Assembly (NCBI GenBank): GCA_004380135.1
Contig: QXCR01000200.1
Location: 1-43,355 of the forward strand
Source of the DNA: Stemphylium vesicarium
Taxonomy: Eukaryota; Ascomycota; Dothideomycetes; Pleosporales; Pleosporaceae
Direction: 5' to 3'
DNA: 43,355 bases
Position 1 is the first letter of the stretch, and each line of letters starts with the position of its first letter. The notes below the pieces were generated by a model. The model was not told where the DNA came from and made no database searches. It worked only from the letters and a program-made list of their open reading frames with translations. Below, in pieces: positions 34,212 through 43,355 of the stretch. Made by a program: the position numbers and the translations under genes.

Positions 34212-34501
34212 ACGTTGAATCTATACTCAGATGCTACAGATGAATTTGCCGATAAGTAGTTGTCAGCCCATGCTCGAATGGGGCGCGGCAACTTAGCGCG
34301 CATCCTTCGCTGCACATCTCGCCCATTTTGGCATGTTTCGCTATCTCCCGCGTCGGCCAAATGTCTAGCACAGATCGGTAAACACGCAACCAAGCCATCA
34401 TGAATGCTCCAAGGATGCCATTATGATAGTCTATATCTGCAGCCGCCTCGCCCAAGCGGGCGTTTGGCTTCCCATCTATGTTCAATCGTAGTCTTCGCAT
34501 T
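34212..34501. promoter_or_regulatory. Shared promoter region between regulator and permease
   Basis: The 290 bp between the ATG codons of the divergent Zn2Cys6 gene (-) and MFS gene (+) must serve both. No convincing CGG-type inverted or direct repeat was picked out by eye. Confidence 0.5.
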
Positions 34502-36213
34502 ATGTCGCACTCAATACATGACGCCAAAGCCCTCGATGGATCCATTTACGAGAAGGACGCTCAAGTTGGGGCAAGCGAAGATGTCAGCATCGATCCAGTT
34601 GCGGAGAAGAAGGTGAGTGCTTCGTATGCACTACTCGACGTCCCTTGCTGATTGAACAGCTTATCCGCAAGCTAGATCTCATACTGTCTCCCATGATGGT
34701 ATTGGTCTTCTTGGTACGAGACAACGGCTCCAATCCAGATTTTCTCTGGTCTAACAAGCGCATCGTAGGTAGCCTACCTTGACCGTTCCAATATTGGTAT
34801 GTCCTCACATTGATTCCCTTAAACAATGTCTGCACATTGGCATCCACTCACCTGAATTAGGGAATGCTGCCATTGCGGGCATGAACGAAGATCTCGGTTT
34901 GACCGGGAACCGTCTGAACGTCGCCGTGACGCTTTTCTACGTTACATACATTGCATTTCAGAGCCCAGCTTCCCTTCTGATGAAGAAGCTGCGTCCGTCT
35001 CGTCTGATTCCGATTTTCATCATCGGCTGGAGCGCCGTTATCATTGGAGCCGCTTTTATCGAAAATTATGCTTCCCTTATCGCAACCCGCCTCCTCCTCG
35101 GCGCCTTCGAGTCAGGACTTTTTCCATGTTTGACCTTGTATCTTAGCATGTACTACAGACCCCTGGAGCAAGCGCGGAGAGTTTCATATCTTTTTGTTGC
35201 ATCTGCCTTGAGCGGTGCATTTGGTGGATTACTGGCGTACGGTCTGACAAACCTACATGGCGCAAAAGGACTCGCTGGATGGTAAGCCTTTGATGAAGTC
35301 GATGAATAGGATATACACTGACACCTTACTTTCGCGTTTTAGGCGATGGCTGTTCTTAGTAGAAGGCCTCATCTCGATGGTTGTGGGAATTGCTACAATC
35401 TTTCTCCTACCCGACAACTTTGAAACGGCATGGTGGCTTGACGAAGACGAGAAGATTTTGCTTCGCGCCAGACACGAGAAGGAACGACTCTACCAGGGCA
35501 AGTCGATGACCACGGACGCCATGGACAAGTCCGAGGTAAAACTCGCTATCCGGGATCCTAAAGTATGGTTGAGTTCTGCATGCCAGTTCTGCGCAAATAC
35601 TTGTTCATTCGGTTTCTCGACGTTCCTTCCCGTTATCATTCAAGGCTTCGGATACTCAAGTATTCGAACCCAACTTCTTACAGTGCCTGTATACATCTGG
35701 GCATCCGCAGTCTACCTCTTCATAGCCTTCTGTTCCGACTATGTCAATCGCCGCGCGTACTTCATGGTTCCTTTGGCTCTAGTCACATTAGTTGGTTATG
35801 CGATGATGCTTGGCGTTTCGATGACATCGACTGGAGTGTTGTACTTCGCGACTTTTGTCACAGCTACGGGGATTTACTGCTGCGTCGGGCTGAACGTCAC
35901 ATGGGTCATCAACAGCAATGCTGGATATTTCAAGCGCGCCACTGCTATCGGCATGCAACAAACCATCGGGAATTCGGCCGGCGTACTAGCTGGACAAATC
36001 TATCGTATCACCGACAACGATGGCCGTTATGTTATTGGCCATGCAGTATCAATTACTGCGATTACGATAGCAGCTTGTGGGTACGCTCTGATGTACCTTC
36101 TACTTCGCAGGATCAACAGAAAGAGGGAAGCAATGTCTGTTGAAGAAAGAGTTCGGCAGATTGATTCAGGAAAATTAGGGGATCGCCACCCAGATTTCAG
36201 ATATACTTTGTAG
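34502..36213 (+). CDS. MFS permease, anion:cation symporter (allantoate permease-like) type
   Basis: Five exons (34502-34612, 34660-34713, 34769-34796, 34861-35281, 35343-36213; introns of 47, 55, 64 and 61 nt) give 494 aa. The third exon is only 28 nt but carries the conserved VAYLDRSNIG of helix 1, which joins GNAAIAGM in the next exon; this is typical of the fungal Dal5/Tna1-like ACS family. Further helices follow, with a central loop around residues 220-260 and a second bundle starting VWLSSACQFCANTCSFGFSTF. The family takes up organic anions such as allantoate, nicotinate, biotin precursors or tartrate. Its place next to a regulator and an FAH enzyme suggests it imports the cluster's substrate. 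All splice sites are canonical. Confidence 0.9.
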
Positions 36214-36335
36214 GTAGTCGGTGCTATCTTTGGAGCAGGCAAGCCTCACCGGCACGGAGAACTCTCAAATCGTAAGCTCGCTCAATCGCATGCGCTACGA
36301 AGCGTTCTAAATAGTTTTATTATCCCAATATACGC

Positions 36336-37243
36336 TCAAGAGCCTGAATTCAGGCCCTTAAACGTTTTGGTAATGTTGGTAATCGCGTCTTCGACGGGCA
36401 ATCTCTCCATTGAGCTTGCGCCGTAGAAACCGTGTACACCCTTGGTTCGACTCAAGACGTACTCTGCGTCTTCTGGTTTTGCGATTGGGCCGCCGTGACA
36501 CAACACAATAACATCTTCCTTGATGGCTGCAGCCGCATCTCGAATCTCCTGGATCAGCTTCACACTGTCATCCAAGCTCTTTCCGGAAGATGCGCCAATA
36601 CTACCAGAAGTGGTCAAGCCCATGTGCGCGACCAGAACATCCGCGCCAGCATTGGCCATCTTCTTGGCTTCCTCGACATTGAAGACATACGGCGTCGTGA
36701 GAAGGTCCATCTCCCGCGCCATCTTCATGACTTCGACCTCGACATTGTAAGACATTCCTGTTTCTTCTAGGTTCTGTCGGAATGTCCCGTCGATTAGGCC
36801 CACGGTAGGGAAGTTTTGTACGCCTGCAAAACCAAGGTCTTTGAGTTGCTTCAGGAAGCGGGACATGTCCCGGAAAGGGTCCGTAGCGCATATTCCTGCT
36901 AGCACTGGGGTGGACTTGACAATGGGCAAGACTTCGCCCGCCTACGGCATATCAGTCGACGTTGTCTCATTACTCTGGCATCAAACCACCATCTTTGTTT
37001 TCGACTTACCATTTCAAGCACAACGTCATTGGCATTACCGTATGGCATCAATCCCGCTAATGACCCGCGCCCTGCCATGCGGTATCGCCCACTGTTGTAT
37101 ACTATAATTAAATCTCCACCACCAACTTCAACAAACTTGGCGCTGAGACCGATCCCTGCACCAGCACCGACGATGATCTTTCCGTTATCGATCTGCGAGC
37201 GCAGGTTTTGAAGGATCGTAGCACGGTCGGTTGGAGGCGCCAT
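36336..37243 (-). CDS. TIM-barrel protein, homolog of the Tm-1 C-terminal half
   Basis: Two exons (37243-37010 and 36941-36336; 68-nt intron, GTAAGT...GTAG) give 279 aa. The sequence matches the PEP-hydrolase-like TIM-barrel family: GKIIVGAGAGIGLSAKF, DLIIVYNSGRYRMAGRGSLA, LMPYGNANDVVLEM, then PVLAGICATDPF, GFAGVQNFPTVGLIDG, DVLVAHMGLTTSG and VLCHGGPIAKPEDAEYVL. In plants this domain forms the C-terminal half of Tm-1-like proteins, joined to a UPF0261 domain. Here both halves are separate genes, transcribed away from each other across 242 bp. The enzymatic reaction is not established for the family. It converges on the MFS gene with 122 bp between stops. Confidence 0.9.
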
Positions 37244-37485
37244 TGTTGCTCTTTTTCGAATCGCCCGAACAATGAAATACGGTGAAGTTTACGATCGGAA
37301 AATACGATATCGCGACGCTGCTTTGAAGCTGAGACACTGAGAAAGAAAGGAGTTGTTCAACTGAGAACAATGACGTAATTGCCGGTGCGGGGACGCGTTA
37401 CACAACATTGAGCAACCATGACCCACTGGAAATGCGCGATACTCGACTTATGACGACTCAATATTTCTCCCGTTAGATTCAAACC
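37244..37485. promoter_or_regulatory. Bidirectional promoter of the split Tm-1-like pair
   Basis: 242 bp separate the two start codons. It contains TGACGTAA at 37371-37378, a CRE/ATF-like bZIP word, and a doubled TACGAT (about 37299-37316) around CGG. Shared regulation of the two genes is the simplest reading of so short a divergent spacer. Confidence 0.55.
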
Positions 37486-38733
37486 ATGTCTTCAAATCCT
37501 TGCGTTGCGCTTCTCGGTACCTGCGACACGAAATTAGAGGAGCTGCTCTTTTTACGAGACAAAATCAAGCACAACAACGTCGATGTAGTGCTCATAGATG
37601 TGGGGCGAAACCCTACAGAACACGACGCCATCACGTACAACCAGAAATGTTTGTTGAGCGACTTTGGCGACGGAAAAGATGTTGGTGATATGTCTCGTGG
37701 AGAGTTCGTAAAGGCCATAACAATCTGCGCAACTAACGCAGTAAAAAAGCTTTCTGGAGATGGCCACATTCACGCTCTTGCCAACGCAGGTGGCTCAAGC
37801 GGCACATCACTCTCTGCAGAAGTGATGCGAACCGCATTGCCCATTGGCTTTCCGAAGCTGATCGTTTCTACGATAGCCAGTGGTGACACAGGGCCACTCG
37901 TTGGCGAAACAGACATCACGATGATGTACAGTGTCGTTGACATTGCCGGTCTAAACCAAGTACTTCGGAACGTTCTCAGCAATGCTGGAGCCGCAATATC
38001 GGGCATGGCTCGTTCATATGCTTCGAGGAGTCAGAATGCGACTCAGTCACAGAAGAAACGCGTTGGCATTACAATGTTTGGCGTCACAACCCCAGCTGTC
38101 GATGCGATCCGAAAACACATGGAAGCCAACTATGACATCGAGACATATGTCTTTCATGCTACCGGCCACGGCGGGAGAGCTATGGAACGGCTGATCCGAG
38201 AAGGAGGGCTCGATGCAGTGCTCGATCTTACCACGACGGAGATATGCGACTACCTTACTGGAGGCGTCATGAGTGCCGGCGAACATCGTTTGGAAGCTGC
38301 TGCACAGGCCGGAATACCCAATATCGTATCCGTAGGCGCGACGGATATGACAAACTTCGGACCCAAGGAAACAATCCCAGAACGGTACAAGGGCCGCAAG
38401 CTGCACGAGCACAACCACGTTGTGACGCTGATGCGAACATCAGTAGACGAAGCGACACAAGTCGGCGACTTCATCGCGGCGCAGTTGAAGACCCATGCAA
38501 AAAGACCTGAGGCGGTGCAAGTTTGGTTCCCCAAGGGAGGGATTAGCATGATTGCGGCACCCGGTGGGCCCTTTGAAGATGCAAAAGCCGATGCCGCGCT
38601 CTTTGACGCGGTTAGGAATGGATTGCGGACAAGTGGAATTGAGATTGTGGAAGACGACCGCGCTATCAACGACAAAGGGTACGCTCATGACATTGCTGAG
38701 GCGTTGGTTGCTAAGATGGGGTTGCGGACGTAA
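37486..38733 (+). CDS. UPF0261 (Tm-1-like ATP-binding) protein
   Basis: An intronless gene of 415 aa, full length for the UPF0261 family, which is the N-terminal half of plant Tm-1. Blocks seen are VALLGTCDTKLEELLFLRD, VLIDVGRNP, HALANAGGSSGTSLSAEVMR, IVSTIASGDTGPLVGETDI, GVTTPAVDAIR, FHATGHGGRAMERL, TTTEICDYLTGGVMSAG and ISMIAAPGGPFEDAKADAAL. In plant Tm-1 this part binds ATP and the replication protein of tomato mosaic virus; outside plants the role is unknown. The glycine-rich GTCDTK segment and ASGDTG loop are in the Tm-1 nucleotide-binding region. It is paired with the TIM-barrel gene by a shared promoter, suggesting the two products form one enzyme or complex. Confidence 0.92.
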   Translation: MSSNPCVALLGTCDTKLEELLFLRDKIKHNNVDVVLIDVGRNPTEHDAITYNQKCLLSDFGDGKDVGDMSRGEFVKAITICATNAVKKLSGDGHIHALANAGGSSGTSLSAEVMRTALPIGFPKLIVSTIASGDTGPLVGETDITMMYSVVDIAGLNQVLRNVLSNAGAAISGMARSYASRSQNATQSQKKRVGITMFGVTTPAVDAIRKHMEANYDIETYVFHATGHGGRAMERLIREGGLDAVLDLTTTEICDYLTGGVMSAGEHRLEAAAQAGIPNIVSVGATDMTNFGPKETIPERYKGRKLHEHNHVVTLMRTSVDEATQVGDFIAAQLKTHAKRPEAVQVWFPKGGISMIAAPGGPFEDAKADAALFDAVRNGLRTSGIEIVEDDRAINDKGYAHDIAEALVAKMGLRT

Positions 38734-39067
38734 AACAGCCTAAAAAGGCGCCAGGCTGCGCATAGAGAAAGTCGAGCCATGCCGCCAGCGCAATGAATCA
38801 GAGGTATTTCCAGGTGTTAGTGGTTGTCTCAAGGCAAGCAATGCCCCTGAGTCCCTAGACGAGATTAAGAATAAGACCAAAGGATTCAGGCGTGCAGCCG
38901 CTACTGATCGGCCCACGGCACGTATCCACGGCGCTAGCGTCTATTGTATGCCTAAACAACCTCTACCATGCATAAAGCCTTTGACTGCAGTTCTTCGCTT
39001 CTAACGCTACCGCCTGCCTCTCTTTAGTTGCCCCAGTCTTTCTTTGGAATTTTCATTGCATTCAATC
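38734..39067. other. Intergenic region upstream of the GH76 gene
   Basis: 334 bp carrying the UPF0261 3' end and the GH76 promoter. The last 100 bases are pyrimidine-rich, as expected of a leader. Nothing else is recognised. Confidence 0.5.
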
Positions 39068-40530
39068 ATGTTCACCCGTACTACCGTACTGTCACTCGCT
39101 TTATCATGCGCCTATAGCAACGTCGCAGCCATTGATTTGGACGTCGATAGCAAAGGTACGAAAGCAAGCTTCTCACGCCCTGGAATAGCGCCTGATATCT
39201 ACAGACTCCATCATTGATATGGCAAAGACCCTTGCCAATGGCATCATTACGTTATATAATGAGACTATCTCCGACTTTGGCGCCCCCGGACTTTTCCCGA
39301 ACGACTACTCTTTTGGAGAAAGCGGTGCAGTATTCAACAGTCTGATCGAATACTCGTATTTGACTGGCGATTCCCAGTACACCACTTTGATCTCGGAGGG
39401 AATGCAATGGCAGCGCGGCGATATGAACGAGTACGCCTTCTTTCCGCTCAACCAAACGGGGACCATCACGAATGATGAGCAGACCACATGGGGCCTTGCG
39501 GCTATGATGGCAGCTGAAGTCGACTTTCCAAAGCCCGAGAACGAGTCATGGGTCGATATGGCCATCAGCGCATGGGAAACTCAGACACTGCGATGGGACC
39601 TTGGCGGATGCGATGGCGGCCTTCGCTGGTCTGTCTATTCCTTCGACAGTATGTATAACTACACACGGATGAGCGCAAACGGCAACTTCTTCCTCCTGTC
39701 TTCCCGCCTGGCAAGGTTTACCGGAAATGACACCTATGCTGAGTGGGCCGAGAAAAGCTTCGATTGGGCCCAGGACTACGGCCTCATTACCGATACCTAC
39801 CACGTCCTCAACGGTGCTGATACCGAGTCGAACTGCACTGAGCTCCTGGATAGTGAGCCAATTTCTTTCCACGCTATCTTCACGGAGGGTGCGGCCGTCA
39901 TGTACAACCTTGTAAGCAATCCAGTCATGTTCCCCTTGTAAGGCAACTAATGTGTCTTTGTAGACGGACGGCAAGGAGAAATGGGCGGACGCAGTCAAGG
40001 GGTTCGTAAACTCTACATCAACATTCCTCCACCATGATGTTCTCGCGGACACCGTTTGTGAGGGTGGCAAAGATTGCTACGCGAAAGAACGAGTATACAG
40101 AGGCATTGCTGCTGGTTCTTACGCTCGCGCTGCAGTGGCCGCACCGGCCGTGGCAGGCTCCCTTAGCACGATGCTCGAAACATCTGCCAAAGCTGCAGCC
40201 AGTGCTTGTAATGAGAACGACACGGATGTCAGATGCCAATTCTACTTGGCTGATGGAGACTTGACCATTTCGCAGTCTGCTACTGCTAGCGATGGAAACC
40301 TGGCCGAGGTGTTTGACTCAATGGCCGTTGTGCAAGGTCTACTGCATCCTCAAGCCAAGGGTCTGCTCACGAATGGCACTGCATCTGGAGGTGCTAATTC
40401 AACGGAGGACGAAGACGCTTCCAACACGTCGAGTGCTGGTGGACCAGAGGAGACTGGCGCTGCCGGTACGATTGCGGCTAGTGTTACGGCTGTTTTGGCT
40501 GTCGCTTTTGCTGCGGCTCTGAGCTGCTAG
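39068..40530 (+). CDS. GPI-anchored GH76 mannan endo-1,6-alpha-mannosidase (DCW1/DFG5-like)
   Basis: Three exons (39068-39155, 39205-39911, 39964-40530; introns 49 and 52 nt) give 453 aa. Signal peptide at residues 1-20; a Ser/Thr/Asn-rich tail (about 400-425) is followed by a hydrophobic C-terminus (AASVTAVLAVAFAAALSC), the pattern of a GPI-anchored wall protein. GH76 blocks are SFGESGAVFNSLIEYSYLTG, LRWDLGGCDGGLRWSVY, FFLLSSRLARFTGNDTYAEW and FHAIFTEGAAVMYNL. DCW1/DFG5 proteins work at the cell surface and are thought to cross-link GPI-mannoproteins to wall glucan. In the family the catalytic pair is normally Asp-Asp in an NDDQ motif; here it reads NDEQ (D120-E121), so the second acid is a Glu. 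Many N-glycosylation sites are present. Confidence 0.9.
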
Positions 40531-40859
40531 ACATTCACATTCTCGTGATCTGGAGACGCCGAAAGCGCTCTCCGCGAGATTACCATACCATGTAGAAGGC
40601 TAGCAATAGAAATGATTCAAATGCCGAAGCGCCGGTCCTGTGATAGACACGTGATGCGGGACAAGTTTCCTAATGCGCATACTCGGTCCCTGACAAAGGC
40701 GAGCCCTGCCAAGACTCGTCAGGCCAGCCAATCGCTTTGGATGATGTGTTTTATGGGCCCGTCGTCGTAGGTCCGAACATTCGGCGACGGTCTCTCCAGA
40801 GCTTCGATATCCTCCCCCTCCTCCCCTCTTTTAACCGCCGTCTCCCGCGCGCGTTGACA
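40531..40859. other. Intergenic region upstream of the cytochrome b5 reductase gene
   Basis: 329 bp with the GH76 3' end and the promoter/leader of the next gene; pyrimidine-rich from about 40800. No other feature is recognised. Confidence 0.5.
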
Positions 40860-41770
40860 ATGGTATCAATCATGGATCTCCTACCCTATGCGGTTGTTTT
40901 GGTAGCCATAGTGGGCGGTTACCTGGCATACAGCAGTAGCAGCAGTGGTAAGAGCGTTTCCGTCCACGCAAAAGGAAAGCTTCAGACTAACTAGGCCCTT
41001 CAGCTCCCCGCAAGGTGCTCAAGCCGACAGAGTTCCAGGAGTTCGAGCTCGAGCACAAGGAGGTTCTGTCGCACAACACCGCCATCTACCGCTTCAAGCT
41101 ACCTCGCCCAACGGATATCCTCGGCCTTCCCATCGGTCAGCATATCTCCCTCGCTGCTACTATCGCCGGCCAGCCCAAGGAAGTCGTCCGCTCATACACT
41201 CCCATCACCTCGGACGAAGACAAGGGCCATGTAGACCTCTTGATCAAGTCATACCCCACGGGCAACATCTCCAAGCACGTCGCGAGCCTCAAGATTGGCG
41301 ACAAAATGAAGATCAAGGGCCCCAAGGGCGCCATGGTATACACCCCCAACATGGTCAGGCATTTCGGTATGATTGCTGGTGGCACTGGTATCACACCCAT
41401 GCTCCAGGTCGCCAAGGCCATCATGCGTGGACGTTCAGCGGGTGACAGGACCGAGGTCGACCTCATCTTCGCCAACGTGAACCCTGAAGACATTCTGCTC
41501 AAGGACGACCTCGACGCGCTAGCGGCCAAGGACCCCAAGTTCCGCGTACACTACGTCCTGAACAACCCACCCGAGAACTGGACCGGTGGTGTTGGCTTTG
41601 TTTCGGCCGATATGATCAAGGAGAAGCTCCCAGCGCCTGCCAGTGACATCAAGATTCTCATCTGCGGCCCACCGCCCATGGTTGCGGCTATGAAGAAGGC
41701 AACGGAGAGCCTGGGATACAACAAGGCGAAGCCTGTCAGCAAGCTCGAGGACCAGGTCTTCTGCTTCTAG
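40860..41770 (+). CDS. CBR1: NADH-cytochrome b5 reductase
   Basis: Two exons (40860-40947 and 41004-41770; 56-nt intron) give 284 aa. Residues 5-25 form one membrane anchor (LLPYAVVLVAIVGGYLAY), then comes the FAD/NADH reductase module. The FAD-binding motif is RSYTPITS, the NADH site is GGTGITPMLQ, followed by LIFANVNPEDILLKDDL and CGPPPMV; it ends in the usual FCF-type tail. The enzyme passes electrons from NADH to cytochrome b5 for fatty-acid desaturation, sterol synthesis and related reactions at the ER or outer mitochondrial membrane. The length and the short anchor fit microsomal Cbr1 rather than the mitochondrial Mcr1 form. The intron joins SSSS to APRKVLKP. Confidence 0.95.
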
Positions 41771-42213
41771 GCGACACCACAACTTGAAAGTAGTACAAGG
41801 AAATGTCGGGATGATCTTACGAGTGTCAATTGCGTTCCAATTTAAGTTGATTAGCATCTGCGTCTTGAGCGAACTGATAGCATAGTGCGAATTCCACTTG
41901 CCATCCGTTGACTATTTCCTCATGTGTTCCCCGCCTTCTTTCCTTGCTTCCTCCGCTTACCCCCGATACACCCGGCTCTACCTTCCATTTCCGCATTACA
42001 CAATTGCATCATACCCCAGTGATCCACCTTAGACGGGAGACGCCTTGATCTCCAACCCCAACAAACTGGACCCTAACCACCCTAGTTATATTATCAACAC
42101 CCGAACACTCCATCCTGGCATCCCTACGCCATCCCATCTTCACCACCTCCTCCATCCACCTTCGCCACCTACGCACCTCCTCCTCAGCTTCCGACAACCC
42201 TCCGTTTTGTACA
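41771..42213. other. Intergenic region upstream of the dehydrogenase gene
   Basis: 443 bp; the last 300 bases are very pyrimidine-rich (long C/T tracts, about 41920-42210), a typical leader. No other feature is recognised. Confidence 0.5.
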
Positions 42214-43341
42214 ATGTCCGAAAGCATTCCTTCATCTTCACCCCGCGACACGCCGCTCGTCGGACAAATCGCCCTCGTTACAGGTGCCACCGGCGGTATT
42301 GGCAAGGCCACAGCACGCTTACTAGCTAGTCTGGGTGCTTCAGTGGCGCTGCATTACAACAGCGATGAAGCCGGTGCGGATGCCCTGCAGCACGAATTAA
42401 CAGACACATATTCCACGAAATTCTCATCCAGATTCGACGGCTGGAAAGCAGATATGGGAAACTATGACGATGTACGCCCGCTCCTGTCCATGCATTAAAT
42501 CATAGGCACATGTAACCCAGAAACCAACCATCATCTCTGCCTTTCGCGTGGGGAATCATAAAACTGACATCCCAACCTTCTTCGCCGTCCATCTAGGTCC
42601 GTTCCCTCCACGCCCGCGTCACAAGCACCCTCGGCGCCCCCACCATTCTGATTAACAACGCGGGCTCCACTTCTGGCCTCAGCGGCGTTTCCTCCGCTGC
42701 TGACGTCGACATCGCTGCGTTCGAGGGAACATGGCGTGTAAATTGCGGCAGTGCGTATCTGCTCACCCAGCTATGTCTTCCTGCCATGGAGAAGGTGGGG
42801 TGGGGGAGAGTGGTTTTTGTGAGCAGTGTTGCGGGGATCACGGGGGGGATTATTGGACCGCATTATGCCTGAGTGGAATTTTTTGGTTTGATAGGCAGGA
42901 TGGGCAGGGAAGGGAAGGGAAGGGAAGGGGAGGGATGGGGCATTACAGTGACTAACGAAATTGATTCTTAGATCTGCCAAATCCGCTCTCCACGGCCTCG
43001 TTCACTGGCTCGCAACCGCGTATGCGAAAAAGGGTATCACGGTCAACGCTGTCGCTCCCGCTCTTATTGAGCATACGAAGATGCTGCCTGGAAGTAGTGA
43101 AGAGCTTTCGAAGAGTAAGGCGAATCCCATCACCAACACTGACCACCGCCAACAGAGCTTGTGGTTTTCCTGCTGCTACTGCTGCTGTTCTTGTTGCTAC
43201 TGCTAACCAAGAGACAAAGAAATCCCCATCGGTCGGCTGGGTGAACCGGAAGAGGTTGCTGAGACGATTCTTTGGATGGTGAGGACAGGGTATGTGTCCA
43301 ACAAGGTTGTTGCTGTTGATGGGGGGATGGTGCCGATGTGA
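42214..43341 (+). CDS. Short-chain dehydrogenase/reductase (3-oxoacyl-ACP reductase-like)
   Basis: Best model has four exons (42214-42471, 42597-42868, 42972-43114, 43220-43341) and 264 aa. Visible are the cofactor motif TGATGGIGK, the NNAG motif (ILINNAGS), the catalytic Ser region VVFVSSVAG, and the YxxxK motif formed by GPHYA on exon 2 and SAKSALHG on exon 3. Later blocks are KKGITVNAVAPALIEHTKM and GRLGEPEEVAETILWM, ending VAVDGGMVPM. The second intron lacks a GT donor: the phase-correct boundary is followed by CTGAGT, one base from the consensus GTGAGT, and without splicing the frame stops at TGA 42870-42872. The acceptor side (TGACTAAC, then TTCTTAG) is normal. Introns 1 and 3 are canonical. 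The family reduces 3-oxoacyl or similar carbonyls with NADPH or NADH; the substrate here is unknown. Confidence 0.85.
42906..42935 (+). repeat. AGGGA tandem repeat within an intron
   Basis: The unit AGGGA is repeated four times (42906-42925) and then imperfectly to about 42935. It lies inside the second intron of the dehydrogenase gene. Runs of three or more G at regular spacing could form a G-quadruplex. Confidence 0.8.
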
Positions 43342-43355
43342 AGAAGGGGGGGGGG

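Noticed and set aside
37371..37378. TGACGTAA in the Tm-1 pair promoter and its exact reverse complement at 34077-34084 in the regulator's first intron, as a shared operator
   Set aside because: About one copy of any 8-mer is expected by chance in a window of this size, so two copies are weak evidence.
1..43355. tRNA, rRNA, CRISPR arrays, complete transposons or inverted-repeat elements
   Set aside because: None was recognised on either strand by eye; a covariance-model search would be needed to exclude tRNAs fully.

Overview
The window is nuclear DNA of a filamentous ascomycete. It has short introns (mostly 47-70 nt, GTAAGT/GTATGT-type donors, CTAAC/CTGAC-type branch sites, CAG/TAG acceptors), pyrimidine-rich leaders upstream of start codons, Zn2Cys6 regulators, a GPI-anchored GH76 enzyme and a PDR-type ABC transporter. 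The protein families suggest a plant-associated Dothideomycete (Pleosporales); that placement is inference, with no marker gene to prove it. All identifications come from reading the sequence, not from database searches.

Layout. 525-4948 (+): a 1,441-aa Sec7-PH Arf exchange factor. 6086-6670 (+) and 6887-7570 (-): two small secreted proteins, convergent, the second cysteine-rich. 9377-10495 (-): a seven-helix membrane protein of the fungal DUF7703 type. 12161-13533 (-): an SMP-30/gluconolactonase-like beta-propeller. 15540-17503 (-): an LtrA-like membrane protein whose best homology reading changes frame twice. 17996-19651 (-): a secreted GH43 glycosidase. 20762-23770: a wrecked locus in which the 3' half of a PDR transporter (-) and the 3' end of a transcription factor (+) stand head to head with both 5' halves missing. 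24752-26527 (+): a pseudokinase-like protein. 27549-30365 (+): a coiled-coil protein with UIM-like motifs, its frame cut by three stop codons.

30842-38733 holds five tightly packed genes in alternating orientation: a fumarylacetoacetate-hydrolase-fold enzyme (+), a Zn2Cys6 regulator (-), an ACS-type MFS permease (+), a TIM-barrel protein (-) and a UPF0261 protein (+). The last two correspond to the two halves of plant Tm-1 and are divergently transcribed from 242 bp. Gaps are 14, 290, 122 and 242 bp. I read this as a self-contained catabolic cluster (import, hydrolysis, regulation) for an unidentified organic acid, and it is the best candidate for an undescribed system here.

39068-40530 (+) is a GPI-anchored GH76 enzyme with a changed catalytic pair, 40860-41770 (+) is NADH-cytochrome b5 reductase, and 42214-43341 (+) is a short-chain dehydrogenase with a faulty splice donor between its catalytic Tyr and Lys codons. 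The 7.6-9.4, 10.5-12.2, 13.5-15.5 and 23.8-24.7 kb stretches hold no gene I can support.
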